Assembly: GCA_021151525.1 (NCBI GenBank)
Contig: JAGKXD010000002.1
Span: 48,230-112,229 of the forward strand
DNA length: 64,000 nucleotides
Origin: Cellvibrionaceae bacterium
Lineage (GTDB): Bacteria; Pseudomonadota; Gammaproteobacteria; Pseudomonadales; Cellvibrionaceae
Direction of reading: 5' to 3'
Positions 54,534 through 63,533 of the stretch are shown one piece after another (positions within the stretch are counted from its first letter, which is position 1; every line of letters begins with the position of its first letter). The notes beneath the pieces are model-generated. The model worked only from the letters and a program-made list of their open reading frames with translations, was not told the origin of the DNA and did not search any database. Made by a program: the position numbers and the translations under genes.

Positions 54534-55556
54534 TTAATCCGCCTCATTTGGAGTAGGTATAGCATAAGGTAGTGCAAGAAGACTGAGTTTTTGCGGGTTA
54601 TTTGCAAGATAGATCGCAACTCGCTCATCGTCCACCACGCTTGCGAGCAGCTCACCTGCTGTACCATTTGTATAGGCTGCAAGAATAACTTCCCCCACGG
54701 TTTTTCCGTCTGCATTTTTGAGTTCGCTTCCCGGTAGGGGTAATTGCTCGGCACCTTCAAAGCTGAATCTGTACATGTGACGCTTAAGCGTGCCGCGATA
54801 ATGCAGGCGCGCCACAATTTCCTGCCCTGTATAGCAGCCTTTGCGGAAGTTAATGCCATTCACCAGTTGGAAGTTAATCGCTTGCGGTGTAAATGCCTCG
54901 AAGGTTTCGGGTGTTATATCGCCAATCCCCGCTTGAATGCTCAGTAAATTCCACAGGTTTTGGCCAGCAGGGAAGGCGACGGTACTTAGCTGATCCCAAA
55001 TAGCTTCTGCCGCATCGGCGGCGAGCCAGCATTCATAACGGTTTTCCGCGAGGCGAATAATCAGGTGCCCGCCCGTTTCTTGCCAGTCATCATCCTTAGT
55101 AAGCTCGATTGCAAAGGTAGCTTTAATTACTTGTGCAGCTTGTACTCCCGCAATGCCTACGCAGCGATAGGCTTGGCTTTTATCGGCCAATTTTGCTTTA
55201 GAAAACACAATATATTTCCCGAGGCTTGCTAAGCCATTCGCGACCAAATCGTCATGAACGCGCAGTAGGATTCGTTCGCTATCGGTTTGCAGCGCGCGAA
55301 AACACAGCAGCATGCGGCCTTTAATATTGCATTGCGCGCCCAAGCGGCTGGTCTTTTCGGCGAGTTCACGTACATCGCAAGTAACTTGCCCTTGCAAGAA
55401 CTTGGCGCTATCTGGCCCTTTAATTTCAATCAGGCCTTGCGCTAAAGGCATGACATAAGTGCTATCGGGCGAGATGTTTGGGTGTGCAAAATCTGGTTTG
55501 CCATTCGTGTTCAAAACAGCGCCTTTACTGGTTAAAAATTGGTTCCAATCAGACAT
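54534..55556 (-). CDS. ygfZ: Folate-binding YgfZ/GcvT-like protein
   Basis: A 340-residue protein of the YgfZ family, a folate-dependent helper in repair or assembly of iron-sulfur enzymes such as MiaB. The family signature K-G-C-Y-x-G-Q-E is present as KGCYTGQEIVARLHYRG; the N-terminal GcvT-like fold shows LIEIKGPDSAKFLQGQVTCDV. Length is normal. It is divergent from sdhE, about 200 bases away, and both genes touch FeS/flavin enzyme maturation. ATG start at 55556. Confidence 0.95.
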   Translation of the reverse strand: MSDWNQFLTSKGAVLNTNGKPDFAHPNISPDSTYVMPLAQGLIEIKGPDSAKFLQGQVTCDVRELAEKTSRLGAQCNIKGRMLLCFRALQTDSERILLRVHDDLVANGLASLGKYIVFSKAKLADKSQAYRCVGIAGVQAAQVIKATFAIELTKDDDWQETGGHLIIRLAENRYECWLAADAAEAIWDQLSTVAFPAGQNLWNLLSIQAGIGDITPETFEAFTPQAINFQLVNGINFRKGCYTGQEIVARLHYRGTLKRHMYRFSFEGAEQLPLPGSELKNADGKTVGEVILAAYTNGTAGELLASVVDDERVAIYLANNPQKLSLLALPYAIPTPNEAD

Positions 55557-55754
55557 GGTGAGGGCTCAGTGCGGTCAAAAGACAAAGATGCGCTAAGTGT
55601 ATCGCATCTTCGTTGCGAAAAATAAATCTACAACTCGGCAATTGGCAGGTTTGGAGTTTACGATCGTGTATCTTAACGAGTGCCGATAATGTCCAAGGTA
55701 AAGGTCTTTTAAGGTATAATCGCGCCACTTAAATTGTTGGTGAAGGTGTTGCAG

Positions 55755-56012
55755 GTGGAAAGAAATCGTTTATTTTGGGGTAGCCGCCGCGGCATGCTTG
55801 AGTTGGATTTAGTGCTCCTGCCGTTTTTGGAAAATGTTTATCCCACACTTGATCAAGCGGATAAAGAGCGGTATTGGAAATTATTAGAGTGTGAAGATCA
55901 GGATATGTTTGCTTGGTTTTTACGCCGCGAAGACCCAGACGATAATGACTTAAAAAGGATTGTAACCATTGTCAGAAATAACACCGGCCTCCAGCCAGAA
56001 CAGCGCAGCTGA
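55755..56012 (+). CDS. sdhE: FAD assembly factor SdhE
   Basis: An 85-residue protein needed for covalent FAD attachment to succinate dehydrogenase. The RGxxE motif is present as RRGMLELD and the following helices (LLPFLENVYPTLD; LLECEDQDMFAWFLRRE) match the family. The start is assigned to GTG at 55755 with AAGG 8 bases upstream, which gives the normal length; a TTG at 55734 or GTG at 55737 would lengthen it. The downstream ygfX overlaps it by 44 bases, as in E. coli where the pair is also known as cptB-cptA. Confidence 0.93.
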   Translation: MERNRLFWGSRRGMLELDLVLLPFLENVYPTLDQADKERYWKLLECEDQDMFAWFLRREDPDDNDLKRIVTIVRNNTGLQPEQRS

Positions 56013-56487
56013 TTCGGCTGTTACATCTCAACGTACAACCGCAACCGGTGTCGATTTGGCACCGGTTATTATTTCTCCCTCCAAAAATCTGTGGCGAATT
56101 GAATTTATTTTTTACAGCTGCATGCTAGTTGCCGCTTCAATCGCAATATTCCCTTTTTTCTTTAGCGCTTTTTATTGGCCAATTTTATGGCTGGTATTTT
56201 CTGCATTAATTTTTATTGCGTTGCGCACTCGCTGGCGTGCTCAAAAATTACCGGCAGTGACTTTTAGTGTAGAAAAACATGTTTGGCGGTTGCGTGATAC
56301 AACTGGCGAATTCACTGTTGTTCCTTATGGTGAGATTTTATTGTGGTCGTGGGTAATTATTTTGCATCTGCGAAATCCTGTGGATGGCAAAAAATATCAT
56401 GTGGTTGCGTTAACGGATTCTATGAAGGAAGAGGATTGGAGGAGGTTGCGAGTTTGGTTGCGGACTGGGTTGAGAAAAAATCTTTAA
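55969..56487 (+). CDS. ygfX: YgfX/CptA family membrane protein
   Basis: A 172-residue inner-membrane protein with two close hydrophobic helices (residues about 46-85: FIFYSCMLVAASIAIF; PILWLVFSALIFIAL) and a soluble C-terminal part (WRLRDTTGEFTVVPYGEILLWSW is at residues about 105-127). It is placed directly after sdhE with an overlap of 44 bases, as YgfX is in E. coli, where it has been described as a toxin-like partner (CptA) of YgfY/SdhE; that antitoxin view is disputed. Start: TTG at 55969, with AAGGA 11 bases upstream; the first 35 residues are low complexity. Confidence 0.82.
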   Translation: MSEITPASSQNSAADSAVTSQRTTATGVDLAPVIISPSKNLWRIEFIFYSCMLVAASIAIFPFFFSAFYWPILWLVFSALIFIALRTRWRAQKLPAVTFSVEKHVWRLRDTTGEFTVVPYGEILLWSWVIILHLRNPVDGKKYHVVALTDSMKEEDWRRLRVWLRTGLRKNL

Positions 56488-56488
56488 T

Positions 56489-56564
56489 CCGTAGCCCGTA
56501 AGAAGTGAAACGTATTACGGGATTTGCAATCTCCGTATTGCGCTGCGCTTCATACGGGCTACGG
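56489..56564. repeat. REP-like inverted repeat between ygfX and nadB
   Basis: CCGTAGCCCGTA (56489-56500) is perfectly inverted at 56553-56564 (TACGGGCTACGG); between them are further partly paired pieces (TATTACGGGA, CTCCGTATTGCG, GCTGCGCTTC). This matches the general look of CGTAGCCCG...-type REP elements of proteobacteria. It lies between converging genes and can fold into a long hairpin. Confidence 0.78.
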
Positions 56565-56566
56565 AA

Positions 56567-58189
56567 TTAATCTTTACTGACTACCACATCCTGTGCGGCA
56601 AAATTCGTCGGCACTAAAATTGTATCGCGAGCGATATTGGATTTGCTGGGGAAATCGAGCGAGTAATGCAGGCCGCGACTTTCTTTGCGATCTAGCGCTG
56701 AACGAATAATTAATTCTGCGACTGTTGCTAAATTACGTAGCTCAATTAAATCGCTGCTAACGCGATAATTACTGTAATACTCCGCGATTTCTTTTTTCAA
56801 TAATTTGATGCGGTGCGATGCGCGCTGTAAGCGTTTGTGTGTGCGCACAATGCCCACGTAGTCCCACATAAAGCGGCGCAGTTCATCCCAGTTATGCGAG
56901 ATCACAACGTCTTCATCAGAATCGGTTACGCGGGTTGAGTCCCAAGGTTTTGATTGCTCGGGCGCGTTAATGGTGGCGAGGGAATCAATAATTTGTTGGC
57001 CGGCAGATTGTGCGTAGACAACGCATTCCAGCAGCGAATTACTCGCCAAACGATTCGCGCCGTGCAAACCGGTGAAAGAGGTTTCACCAATGGCGTAAAG
57101 ATTCTGTAAATCGGTTAAACCATTTTTATCAACGACTATACCGCCACAAGTGAAGTGCGCAGCGGGAACCACAGGAATGGGTTCTTTAGTTATGTCGATG
57201 CCTAACTCCAAGCAGCGCGCATAAATGGTGGGGAAGTGTTCTTTAATAAATTCAGGTGTTTTGTGACTGATATCCAAATACAAACAATCGCAACCCAAGC
57301 GCTTCATTTCATGGTCAATCGCGCGCGCTACTATATCGCGCGGTGCTAGTTCCAATCGTTCATCAAAACGATGCATGAAACGTTCGCCGTTGGGCAAACG
57401 CAACACAGCGCCTTCGCCGCGCAAGGCTTCACTGATCAAAAAGTTTTTTGTCGATGCGTGATACAAACAGGTCGGGTGGAATTGGTTAAATTCCATGTTC
57501 GCAATGCGACAGCCTGCGCGCCACGCCATGGCAATACCATCGCCACTCGCGCCATCTAAATTGGTGGTGTAGAGATAAACTTTGCTCGCCCCTCCCGTAG
57601 CTAAAACGACTACTTTGGCTTGGAATACGTGCACTTGTTCGGTGATATTGTTGAGCACATAAGCACCCGTGCAACGAAGCTTGCGCGAGTTGGCATCTGC
57701 TTGGGTGATCAGGTTGACAGCGATGTGGTCTTCAAACAGATCTATATTTTTTTGCTGTTGTACTTGCTCAATCAATGTACTGTGAACTGCTCGGCCAGTG
57801 GCGTCGGCACTGTGAATAATGCGTCTGTGGCTGTGACCACCTTCTTTGGTGAGGTGGTAATCCTCGGTGCCATTTTCCTTGGTAAAACTGACGCCCTGCT
57901 CAATCAACCATTCAATTGCGGCTTTGCTGCTTTCAACCGTAAATCGCACTGCATCCTCATGGCATAGGCCAGCGCCTGCAACCAAGGTATCTTCTACATG
58001 TGCGTCAATGGAGTCCTGATCGTCTAATACTGCTGCAATGCCGCCCTGTGCAAACCAGGTTGAGCCTTGATTGAGAGCATTTTTACTGAGTACGGCAACC
58101 TTGGCGTGGCGCGCCAAACTGAGGGCGAGGGTTAAACCTGCGGCGCCAGAGCCAATGACAAGAACATCGTGAGAGAAGGTTTGGGTCAT
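56567..58189 (-). CDS. nadB: L-aspartate oxidase
   Basis: A 540-residue flavoprotein that oxidises L-aspartate to iminoaspartate, the first step of NAD biosynthesis. FAD site at the N-terminus ([18 protein letters not shown]), [13 protein letters not shown] and [15 protein letters not shown] are typical of NadB; the length is normal. nadA and nadC are not in the window. The gene is divergent from rpoE, and in many gammaproteobacteria nadB lies beside rpoE, which supports the synteny. Its stop is 2 bases from the REP-like repeat. ATG at 58189. Confidence 0.97.
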   Translation of the reverse strand: MTQTFSHDVLVIGSGAAGLTLALSLARHAKVAVLSKNALNQGSTWFAQGGIAAVLDDQDSIDAHVEDTLVAGAGLCHEDAVRFTVESSKAAIEWLIEQGVSFTKENGTEDYHLTKEGGHSHRRIIHSADATGRAVHSTLIEQVQQQKNIDLFEDHIAVNLITQADANSRKLRCTGAYVLNNITEQVHVFQAKVVVLATGGASKVYLYTTNLDGASGDGIAMAWRAGCRIANMEFNQFHPTCLYHASTKNFLISEALRGEGAVLRLPNGERFMHRFDERLELAPRDIVARAIDHEMKRLGCDCLYLDISHKTPEFIKEHFPTIYARCLELGIDITKEPIPVVPAAHFTCGGIVVDKNGLTDLQNLYAIGETSFTGLHGANRLASNSLLECVVYAQSAGQQIIDSLATINAPEQSKPWDSTRVTDSDEDVVISHNWDELRRFMWDYVGIVRTHKRLQRASHRIKLLKKEIAEYYSNYRVSSDLIELRNLATVAELIIRSALDRKESRGLHYSLDFPSKSNIARDTILVPTNFAAQDVVVSKD

Positions 58190-58332
58190 GGGTAATTTCT
58201 ACAGCAATAAGAAGAACAAAGTCGTAAACTGTCGCCAGTATATACAAGCCAGACGCGAATGGTCAGCTAAACTCCTTAGGGAAAAGCTTGTGGAACTATC
58301 AACAGCAGCCTTGTGGAACTTGATGAGAGCGT

Positions 58333-58360
58333 GGAACTTTTGCGCTAGCCTCGAGTCAAT
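58333..58360 (+). promoter_or_regulatory. Predicted sigma-E promoter of rpoE
   Basis: GGAACTT at 58333-58339, a 16-base spacer and TCAAT at 58356-58360 fit the sigma-E consensus GAACTT-N16-TCnAA. It lies 128 bases before the rpoE start, which suggests autoregulation. The -35 element is one of three GTGGAACT copies (58290, 58313, 58331). Confidence 0.65.
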
Positions 58361-58487
58361 GGCGTACAAAGCAGCAATAACAACTAAGCATTGCTCGTAA
58401 CTAATATACTGTCGGTACACACATACACCGTACTGATTTTTGAGTCTTGGCCGGTTTTTAGGCGCTGAGACGCTTGGGGGTTTTAGA

Positions 58488-59078
58488 ATGACAGCGCAAG
58501 TAGCGCCCGAAGTCGATGTCGATCAACAACTTGTAGAGCGAGTGCAAAAGGGAGATAAGCGCGCTTTCGATTTGTTGGTACTTAAATATCAACATAAAAT
58601 TTTTGCCGTAATCAGTCGTTTCATTCGCGATCATGCCGAAGTGCAGGATGTCGCCCAAGATGCCTTCATTAAAGCCTATCGTGCATTGCCCAATTTCCGA
58701 GGCGAGAGCGCTTTTTATACGTGGATGTATCGTATTGCGATTAACACCGCTAAAAACTATTTAGTCGCGCGCAACCGCCGTCCACCCGCTAGCGATGTTG
58801 ATGTTGATGATGCCGAATTTTTTGCCGGCAACGACAACATGCACGAAATGAATACGCCTGAGCGGAACCTGCTGCGCGATGAGCTGCAATCGGTGATTGA
58901 TCAAGCCTTCCGCGATTTACCTGACGATTTACGTATGGCGGTAACGCTACGCGAAATTGATGGATTGAGTTACGAAGAAATCGCCGAAGCTATGGACTGC
59001 CCGATTGGTACTGTGCGCTCGCGGATTTTCCGTGCTCGTGAAGCCATAGATAAAAAGATCCAACCTTTGATCGAATAA
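58488..59078 (+). CDS. rpoE: RNA polymerase sigma-E factor (RpoE/AlgU)
   Basis: A 196-residue ECF sigma factor of the RpoE/AlgU type, directing the envelope stress response. Region 2 (LVLKYQHKIFAVISRFI; DVAQDAFIKAYRALPNFRG; FYTWMYRIAINTAKN) and region 4 (DLPDDLRMAVTLREIDGLSYEEIAEAM; GTVRSRIFRARE) are complete. The start is the ATG at 58488 (MTAQVAPEVD); the frame opens 16 codons upstream but without a family match. The anti-sigma genes rseA and rseB follow in the same direction. A sigma-E-type promoter lies upstream. Confidence 0.97.
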   Translation: MTAQVAPEVDVDQQLVERVQKGDKRAFDLLVLKYQHKIFAVISRFIRDHAEVQDVAQDAFIKAYRALPNFRGESAFYTWMYRIAINTAKNYLVARNRRPPASDVDVDDAEFFAGNDNMHEMNTPERNLLRDELQSVIDQAFRDLPDDLRMAVTLREIDGLSYEEIAEAMDCPIGTVRSRIFRAREAIDKKIQPLIE

Positions 59079-59299
59079 GTGTATTGGTGGCCTTGTGATT
59101 GAGGTGAATTCACAGAAGTGGGGTGATGTGTGAGTAAATCGGTAACCCCAAATCGCCAAAAATAGATTTTCGTGTAAATATGCAAAAATTGTGGATCTTA
59201 GCTGAACCTTTATAGTGAACTTAGGTCATAAAGCCAGTAGATAGAAATTGGATGTTTTTAGTTTAAAAACCATTTTTCAGTTAACAGGTAAATCTCAAA

Positions 59300-59998
59300 A
59301 TGAGTGAGCAAAACCGGCCGCAAGTCCTCGCAGAATCAATCTCGGCACTGATGGATAATCAGGCATCTGAGCTTGAGTTACAGCGAATTTTAAAAGCCAG
59401 TGAGCAGGATGCTGAGGTCAAAGCGACTTGGTCACGCTACCAAATTGCGAGTGCCGTCTTGCGCGGTGAGCAAGCTCCCATAGTCATGCCTGATTTCGCA
59501 GCGCGCATTAGTGCTGCTATTGATGAAGAAGATGCCTTGGTTGCACAGTCTGCAACAACATTCAGCTCAAAAGCCAAGCCTCAAGGCTGGTTGTATCAAT
59601 TAGGTCGTGTTGCCTTGGTAGCGTCTGTAGCTGGCGGCATGGTGTTAGGCGTAAACCAATACAATGGCGGCACAGCTCACCCAGCAAGCCAAATTGCGAG
59701 TAATACTGTTGTGGCACCAATTACTGCACCGGTTGATACTTCGGTATCTTTACCGTCAGGTTTTAATGGCCCTATGTTGAATACCCGTAATGTTGCGGTG
59801 CAAAGCGGCTATGAAACTCGTCCACAAGAAAATCGTCGTGTGTCTTTCCAACCTCGTCAGCCCAACACTGTGGTGTCCGATGAGGAAGTATCGCGTTATG
59901 TGAACCAAATGATTAAAGCGCATTCTGATAATGCGGCTATGAACTCTGGCCAAGGTGTATTACCTTATGCGCGTGTAATCATTACTGATGAAGAATAA
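59300..59998 (+). CDS. rseA: Anti-sigma-E factor RseA/MucA
   Basis: A 232-residue membrane-spanning anti-sigma factor. The N-terminal cytoplasmic domain (ESISALMDNQASELELQRIL; ATWSRYQIASAVLRGE) binds sigma E; one transmembrane helix lies at about residues 103-124 (VALVASVAGGMVLGV) and the remainder is periplasmic. The protein is cut by DegS-type proteases in envelope stress. The gap from rpoE is 221 bases, longer than usual, and the gene ends 3 bases before rseB. The C-terminal tail YARVIITDEE is not the YVF-type DegS-activating end of porins and is normal for a substrate. Confidence 0.92.
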   Translation: MSEQNRPQVLAESISALMDNQASELELQRILKASEQDAEVKATWSRYQIASAVLRGEQAPIVMPDFAARISAAIDEEDALVAQSATTFSSKAKPQGWLYQLGRVALVASVAGGMVLGVNQYNGGTAHPASQIASNTVVAPITAPVDTSVSLPSGFNGPMLNTRNVAVQSGYETRPQENRRVSFQPRQPNTVVSDEEVSRYVNQMIKAHSDNAAMNSGQGVLPYARVIITDEE

Positions 59999-60001
59999 GT
60001 T

Positions 60002-60973
60002 ATGCCCAACATTTCCTTGTGGTTGTCGTCCCTTGCTTTGGCGATAACCACATCAGTCCAAGCTCAAACCTTACCTAGCCAAGCTCCTACCTCTGTCCAA
60101 ACCAATCTACCCGGCGTGCAAGCCTTGCTTAGTAAAATGTCGCAAACAGCTGCGCACATTAACTATCGTGGTTCGTTTACTTATCAGAATCTGACCAGCG
60201 AATTACAAAGCTTTCGCATTGAGCATTGGATTGAAAATGGTATTGAGCACGATCGTTTCTTGTTCCTTAATGGCCCTGAGCGTTTAATTGTAAGAGATGG
60301 CCAGCCCGTTGATTGCAAGGCTTTGGGTGATGAATTGCTGCAGGGCGATTTCGCCAAAATTGGTAAAAGCCTGATCAAGATGGATCAACTCTACCAGTTT
60401 GAAATTCGTGGGCGTGAGCGCATTGCTGGGCGATGGTCGCGAGTGCTGCAAGTTTTACCCAAAGATCCTTTCAGATATGGCTACTTGCTGAATATTGATG
60501 ATGAAACAGGGTTGGTGCTTAAGTCGTGGTTAATCGACGAAAATGCTCGCCCTTTAGAGCGTTATCAATTTATCGCGCTTGAGTTAAATCCTGACCTCAG
60601 TCAGATGAAATCGAAAAGCCAGCAGTTGCATGAGCATAAAGCGGTTGCGAACGTAACGCCTTGCAATCCCACTGAACTAGGCCAGCCATCTGCTTGGCAA
60701 GTGGCTTGGGTACCTCCAGGTTTTGCTTTTGCAGGTGAGCGCCAATTAGCGAATGGTCAGTCGATGCTGATGTATACCGATGGTTTAAGCACCTTTAGTA
60801 TTTTTATTGAGGCAACGACTGGCATAGTTCCGGAAGGTTCTGGCAAGCGCGGAGCTACCTTGGCTTATATGTCGCGAATGGTCGTGAAAGATGTTGTTTA
60901 CAGAGTCAGTGTGGTCGGTGAAATACCGGTCGCGGCCGCTGTGAAAATCGCGCAAAATATAACGGGGCTCTAG
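60002..60973 (+). CDS. rseB: Sigma-E regulatory protein RseB/MucB
   Basis: A 323-residue periplasmic protein that shields RseA from cleavage until it binds mislocalised lipoprotein or LPS. Signal peptide at residues 1-20 (LALAITTSVQA); the N-terminal LolA-like domain shows INYRGSFTYQN and RIEHWIENGIEHDRFLFLNGPERLIVRDG (residues about 73-101), and the C-terminal domain includes WQVAWVPPGFAFAGER. It is translated directly after rseA. Just after the stop codon the GGGGCTCTA unit is repeated, and a large inverted repeat then separates it from rseC. Confidence 0.93.
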   Translation: MPNISLWLSSLALAITTSVQAQTLPSQAPTSVQTNLPGVQALLSKMSQTAAHINYRGSFTYQNLTSELQSFRIEHWIENGIEHDRFLFLNGPERLIVRDGQPVDCKALGDELLQGDFAKIGKSLIKMDQLYQFEIRGRERIAGRWSRVLQVLPKDPFRYGYLLNIDDETGLVLKSWLIDENARPLERYQFIALELNPDLSQMKSKSQQLHEHKAVANVTPCNPTELGQPSAWQVAWVPPGFAFAGERQLANGQSMLMYTDGLSTFSIFIEATTGIVPEGSGKRGATLAYMSRMVVKDVVYRVSVVGEIPVAAAVKIAQNITGL

Positions 60974-60990
60974 GGGCTCTAGGGGCTGTT

Positions 60991-61144
60991 GGTGCTTGCC
61001 TGTTTTCACTGCGCAAGCCCTTCGGGTTGTGGTTGAGTCTGCGTCACTCGGCGTTGCTCGTCGTTTATTTGGAATGACCAAACCGCACTCCTCGCGCCTT
61101 GATTGACGCAGACTCAAGCACAACAGTGCAAACAGGCAAGCACC
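60991..61144. repeat. Nested inverted repeat (MITE-like) between rseB and rseC
   Basis: Outer arms at 60991-61011 and 61124-61144 are inverted with 20 of 21 bases matching (GGTGCTTGCCTG...). Inner arms GAGTCTGCGTCA (61035-61046) and TGACGCAGACTC (61104-61115) match perfectly. The whole block is 154 bases with no coding frame of note. A GGGGCTCTA triplet repeat lies just to its left (60964-60990). The layout of a compact nested palindrome is that of a miniature mobile element or a REP-type repeat. Confidence 0.82.
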
Positions 61145-61204
61145 ACCAGACCCTCGCCCCTTTTTTATACCTTCATTCCTTTCATCTGTATTTCAGGTAA
61201 TTAC

Positions 61205-61678
61205 ATGCTTCTTGAAACAGGCCGAATTGTTGCCATAGAACCTCAAGGTTTATGGGTAGAAACCATTCAGCGTTCCGCTTGCGGTTCCTGTCAGGCGCAA
61301 AAAAGTTGCGGCCATAGTCTGTTGGCGAAGTGGGGGGCAAGTGCTTCCCGTTTGTGGGTTGTATTGGATGGGCGCGATGCCAATCAGTATCGCCTGGGTG
61401 ATCAGGTACAAATTGGTGTGCCGGAAGACGTTATTGTTGGCGGTTCTTTATTTATGTATATGGTGCCGGTATTGGCAATGATTACCACCACATTTATTGC
61501 CTATCACCAACATTTGAATGATGGTTTAACCGCGCTTAGTGGATTTGTGGGTTTGGTACTCGGTGCGCTTATTGTGCGCTGGCGCTCGCACCAGACTCGC
61601 TTCGATAGCCGCTTGCAGCCGATTTTGGTTGACGAAAAAACGCAGTTCGTGGCCATTCAACATCATGCTGATTATTAA
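61205..61678 (+). CDS. rseC: RseC/MucC-like protein
   Basis: A 157-residue inner-membrane protein of the RseC family. It has an N-terminal domain with a cysteine cluster, C30/C33 and C39 region (RSACGSCQAQKSCGHSLL), which in relatives is linked to iron-sulfur or SoxR reduction, followed by two hydrophobic helices (SLFMYMVPVLAMITTTFIA; LSGFVGLVLGALIVRW). It is the fourth gene of the rpoE group but separated from rseB by an inverted-repeat block. The start is the ATG at 61205 (MLLETGRIVAIEP); the frame runs upstream into the repeat and is not coding there. Its stop overlaps the arfB start region. Confidence 0.9.
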   Translation: MLLETGRIVAIEPQGLWVETIQRSACGSCQAQKSCGHSLLAKWGASASRLWVVLDGRDANQYRLGDQVQIGVPEDVIVGGSLFMYMVPVLAMITTTFIAYHQHLNDGLTALSGFVGLVLGALIVRWRSHQTRFDSRLQPILVDEKTQFVAIQHHADY

Positions 61679-62081
61679 TTCCCACGTTCACATTCCCTTG
61701 CATGAGATTGAGCTCACGGCCATGCGTGCGCAGGGTGCTGGCGGGCAAAATGTCAATAAGGTGTCGAGTGCGATACATCTGCGTTTTGACATTCATAACT
61801 CTTCCCTCAGTGAGTTTTGTAAATCAAGATTACTCGCGTTGGATGACAAACGTATTTCAAGTGATGGTGTGCTGATCATTAAGGCGCAACGCCATCGCAC
61901 TCAAGAAATGAATCGCGCTGATGCTTTGGAGCGATTGCAAGAAATAGTGCTAGGGGCGATAAAAATTGTGAAAGTTCGTCGCGCCACTAAACCTACTTAC
62001 GGTTCAAAACAAAAACGCATGGACGGTAAAAGTATTCGTTCAACAATTAAAACTGCGCGAGCGAAGGTTCTTGTCGATTAA
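61665..62081 (+). CDS. arfB: Alternative ribosome-rescue factor ArfB (YaeJ)
   Basis: A 138-residue peptidyl-tRNA hydrolase that frees ribosomes stalled at the end of mRNA without a stop codon. The catalytic GGQ loop is present as AQGAGGQNVNKVSSAIHLRF and the C-terminal basic tail (RRATKPTYGSKQKRMDGKS) is the one that enters the empty mRNA channel. The start is the ATG at 61665 (MLIINSHVHIP), matching the N-terminus of E. coli ArfB; it overlaps the rseC end by 14 bases. Upstream frame opening at 61539 is not coding. Length is the usual 138-140. Confidence 0.95.
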   Translation: MLIINSHVHIPLHEIELTAMRAQGAGGQNVNKVSSAIHLRFDIHNSSLSEFCKSRLLALDDKRISSDGVLIIKAQRHRTQEMNRADALERLQEIVLGAIKIVKVRRATKPTYGSKQKRMDGKSIRSTIKTARAKVLVD

Positions 62082-62150
62082 CCCAAGTCACCAATAACAC
62101 TGCTCGCGCATTTCATCCAAAATCGTTTCATGTCCCTATTAATTAATGAC

Positions 62151-63212
62151 TCATTGCGAATGTGCCGTTTGCGAAAAAGCAACCTGTGGCTGCGGCATGT
62201 CGCGCCATAATGATTGCTGTAATTCTTGGAAATTTTCGCCGCCAGTTTGCAACAACCAATCAACCAATGCATTTGCGACATCTGGGTAAATCACTGGTGT
62301 TGGTTTCATTAATGGCAACCAGCGACCAATTGCTGCTTCGTTTAATAAATGAGTTGATGAACCATAGCCTAGCTGGGTGAGTGCCAATGCATTCGATGCT
62401 TGTTCCATTTGCCCTGCGACAGGTTGCACCAGAATTTTTTTGCCGAGCTGAATAGCTTCGCTTGGCAATTCAAAACCAGCGCTGCAAATTACACCTTCAC
62501 AGCGATGCAAATCTTGCTGGAAGCCTTCGCGTGAAAATGGGCGAATATGAATGTGTCCATTATCAATTGGCTGCGGAACATTTTGATACACATAAAATTC
62601 ATAGTCAGGGAATTTGCGCAACTGCGGAACAATGTCATCCAAGCCAGCGAAGGGCAAATACACCAAATAATGTTTATGCAATGATTCGTTAGGGTAGTGT
62701 GATGGCTCAATCAATGGTGGCAAAATTGGTTGGTTGAAGTGATGCCAATGCAAACCAATTGCTTGCGTAACCGGTGCAAAATTTTGCATAAACCAATCGG
62801 TGACGACATTATTATTTTTCTTGGGGATTTTGTGTAAGAACGCATTTTGATGCGAAATACCAATCACTTTTTTTCCTGCGCGTTTTGCAGCGTGAGCAGA
62901 AACAGGCTCAAAATCATTAATGATGAGATCGTAACCTTCAACATTTACTTTTTTAATATCGTCGTTTAGCTGCATTAAGTTAGCTTGCAGCGCCGTTTTT
63001 AAATAGAGGATGCGGCCGCTTTTAACGGCGAAAGTTAAACCGCGGTAGCATTGAAAATCGCCAAAGGCTTGCATATCAAAAAAATCTTCACGGGGGCGGC
63101 CAGAAAATACCCAATCAACTTGTACACCTTTTGCGGCAAATGCTTTGGCCATAATGCGCGCGCGCGTAACGTGACCATTTCCTGTTCCTTGAACACCATA
63201 AAGTATTTTCAT
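62151..63212 (-). CDS. Glycosyltransferase, MJ1255/VC2487-type
   Basis: A 353-residue protein of the GT-B glycosyltransferase superfamily in the group often annotated MJ1255/VC2487-like. It begins MKILYGVQGTGNGHVTRARIM, with the GTGxGHxxR nucleotide-sugar loop, and continues with a C-terminal GT-B domain (CEGVICSAGFELPSEAIQLGKKILVQPV is at residues about 240-268, typical of UDP-sugar binding). The start is ATG at 63212, with AGG before it; five residues upstream are not family-like. Acceptor and donor are unknown; lipid or polysaccharide modification is plausible. It is divergent from dgkA across 321 bases. Confidence 0.87.
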   Translation of the reverse strand: MKILYGVQGTGNGHVTRARIMAKAFAAKGVQVDWVFSGRPREDFFDMQAFGDFQCYRGLTFAVKSGRILYLKTALQANLMQLNDDIKKVNVEGYDLIINDFEPVSAHAAKRAGKKVIGISHQNAFLHKIPKKNNNVVTDWFMQNFAPVTQAIGLHWHHFNQPILPPLIEPSHYPNESLHKHYLVYLPFAGLDDIVPQLRKFPDYEFYVYQNVPQPIDNGHIHIRPFSREGFQQDLHRCEGVICSAGFELPSEAIQLGKKILVQPVAGQMEQASNALALTQLGYGSSTHLLNEAAIGRWLPLMKPTPVIYPDVANALVDWLLQTGGENFQELQQSLWRDMPQPQVAFSQTAHSQ

Positions 63213-63533
63213 AGAGCTACCTGTCATGAGTGTGTATAAAAATATGCTTGCGCTGAAAGGCGCTTGTCATATCTGTCTGTAAAAATCCACGGGCTGCGAA
63301 AATCTGTAGCTGTAACAATTCCGACATGCTTAGGTGATAGACGTCTTACTGAAAAGCATTCATCATTCACGGCCTTGCGCGTTTGAGTTGTTACAGCATC
63401 AGAAATATCACCGCCGTATGACTTTTCTATGAAGAAGATATGAATTAACCGTGACAAGCCGGGGCATCAAGCAATGACTGGAGTCATTGGCCCTAAAAGC
63501 AATGTCACTAATCGAGAGAGTTGGAGAATTGGA
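63213..63533. other. Divergent intergenic region between the glycosyltransferase gene and dgkA
   Basis: No coding frame. A 10-bp inverted repeat, GCTGTAACAA at 63309-63318 and TTGTTACAGC at 63388-63397, is spaced by 69 bases and could be two half-sites of a regulator. Promoters not assigned. Confidence 0.5.

Noticed and set aside
59210..59245. Second sigma-E promoter before rseA (TGAACTT at about 59214)
   Set aside because: No acceptable -10 element at 16 or 17 bases; the gap is AT-rich and such boxes arise by chance.
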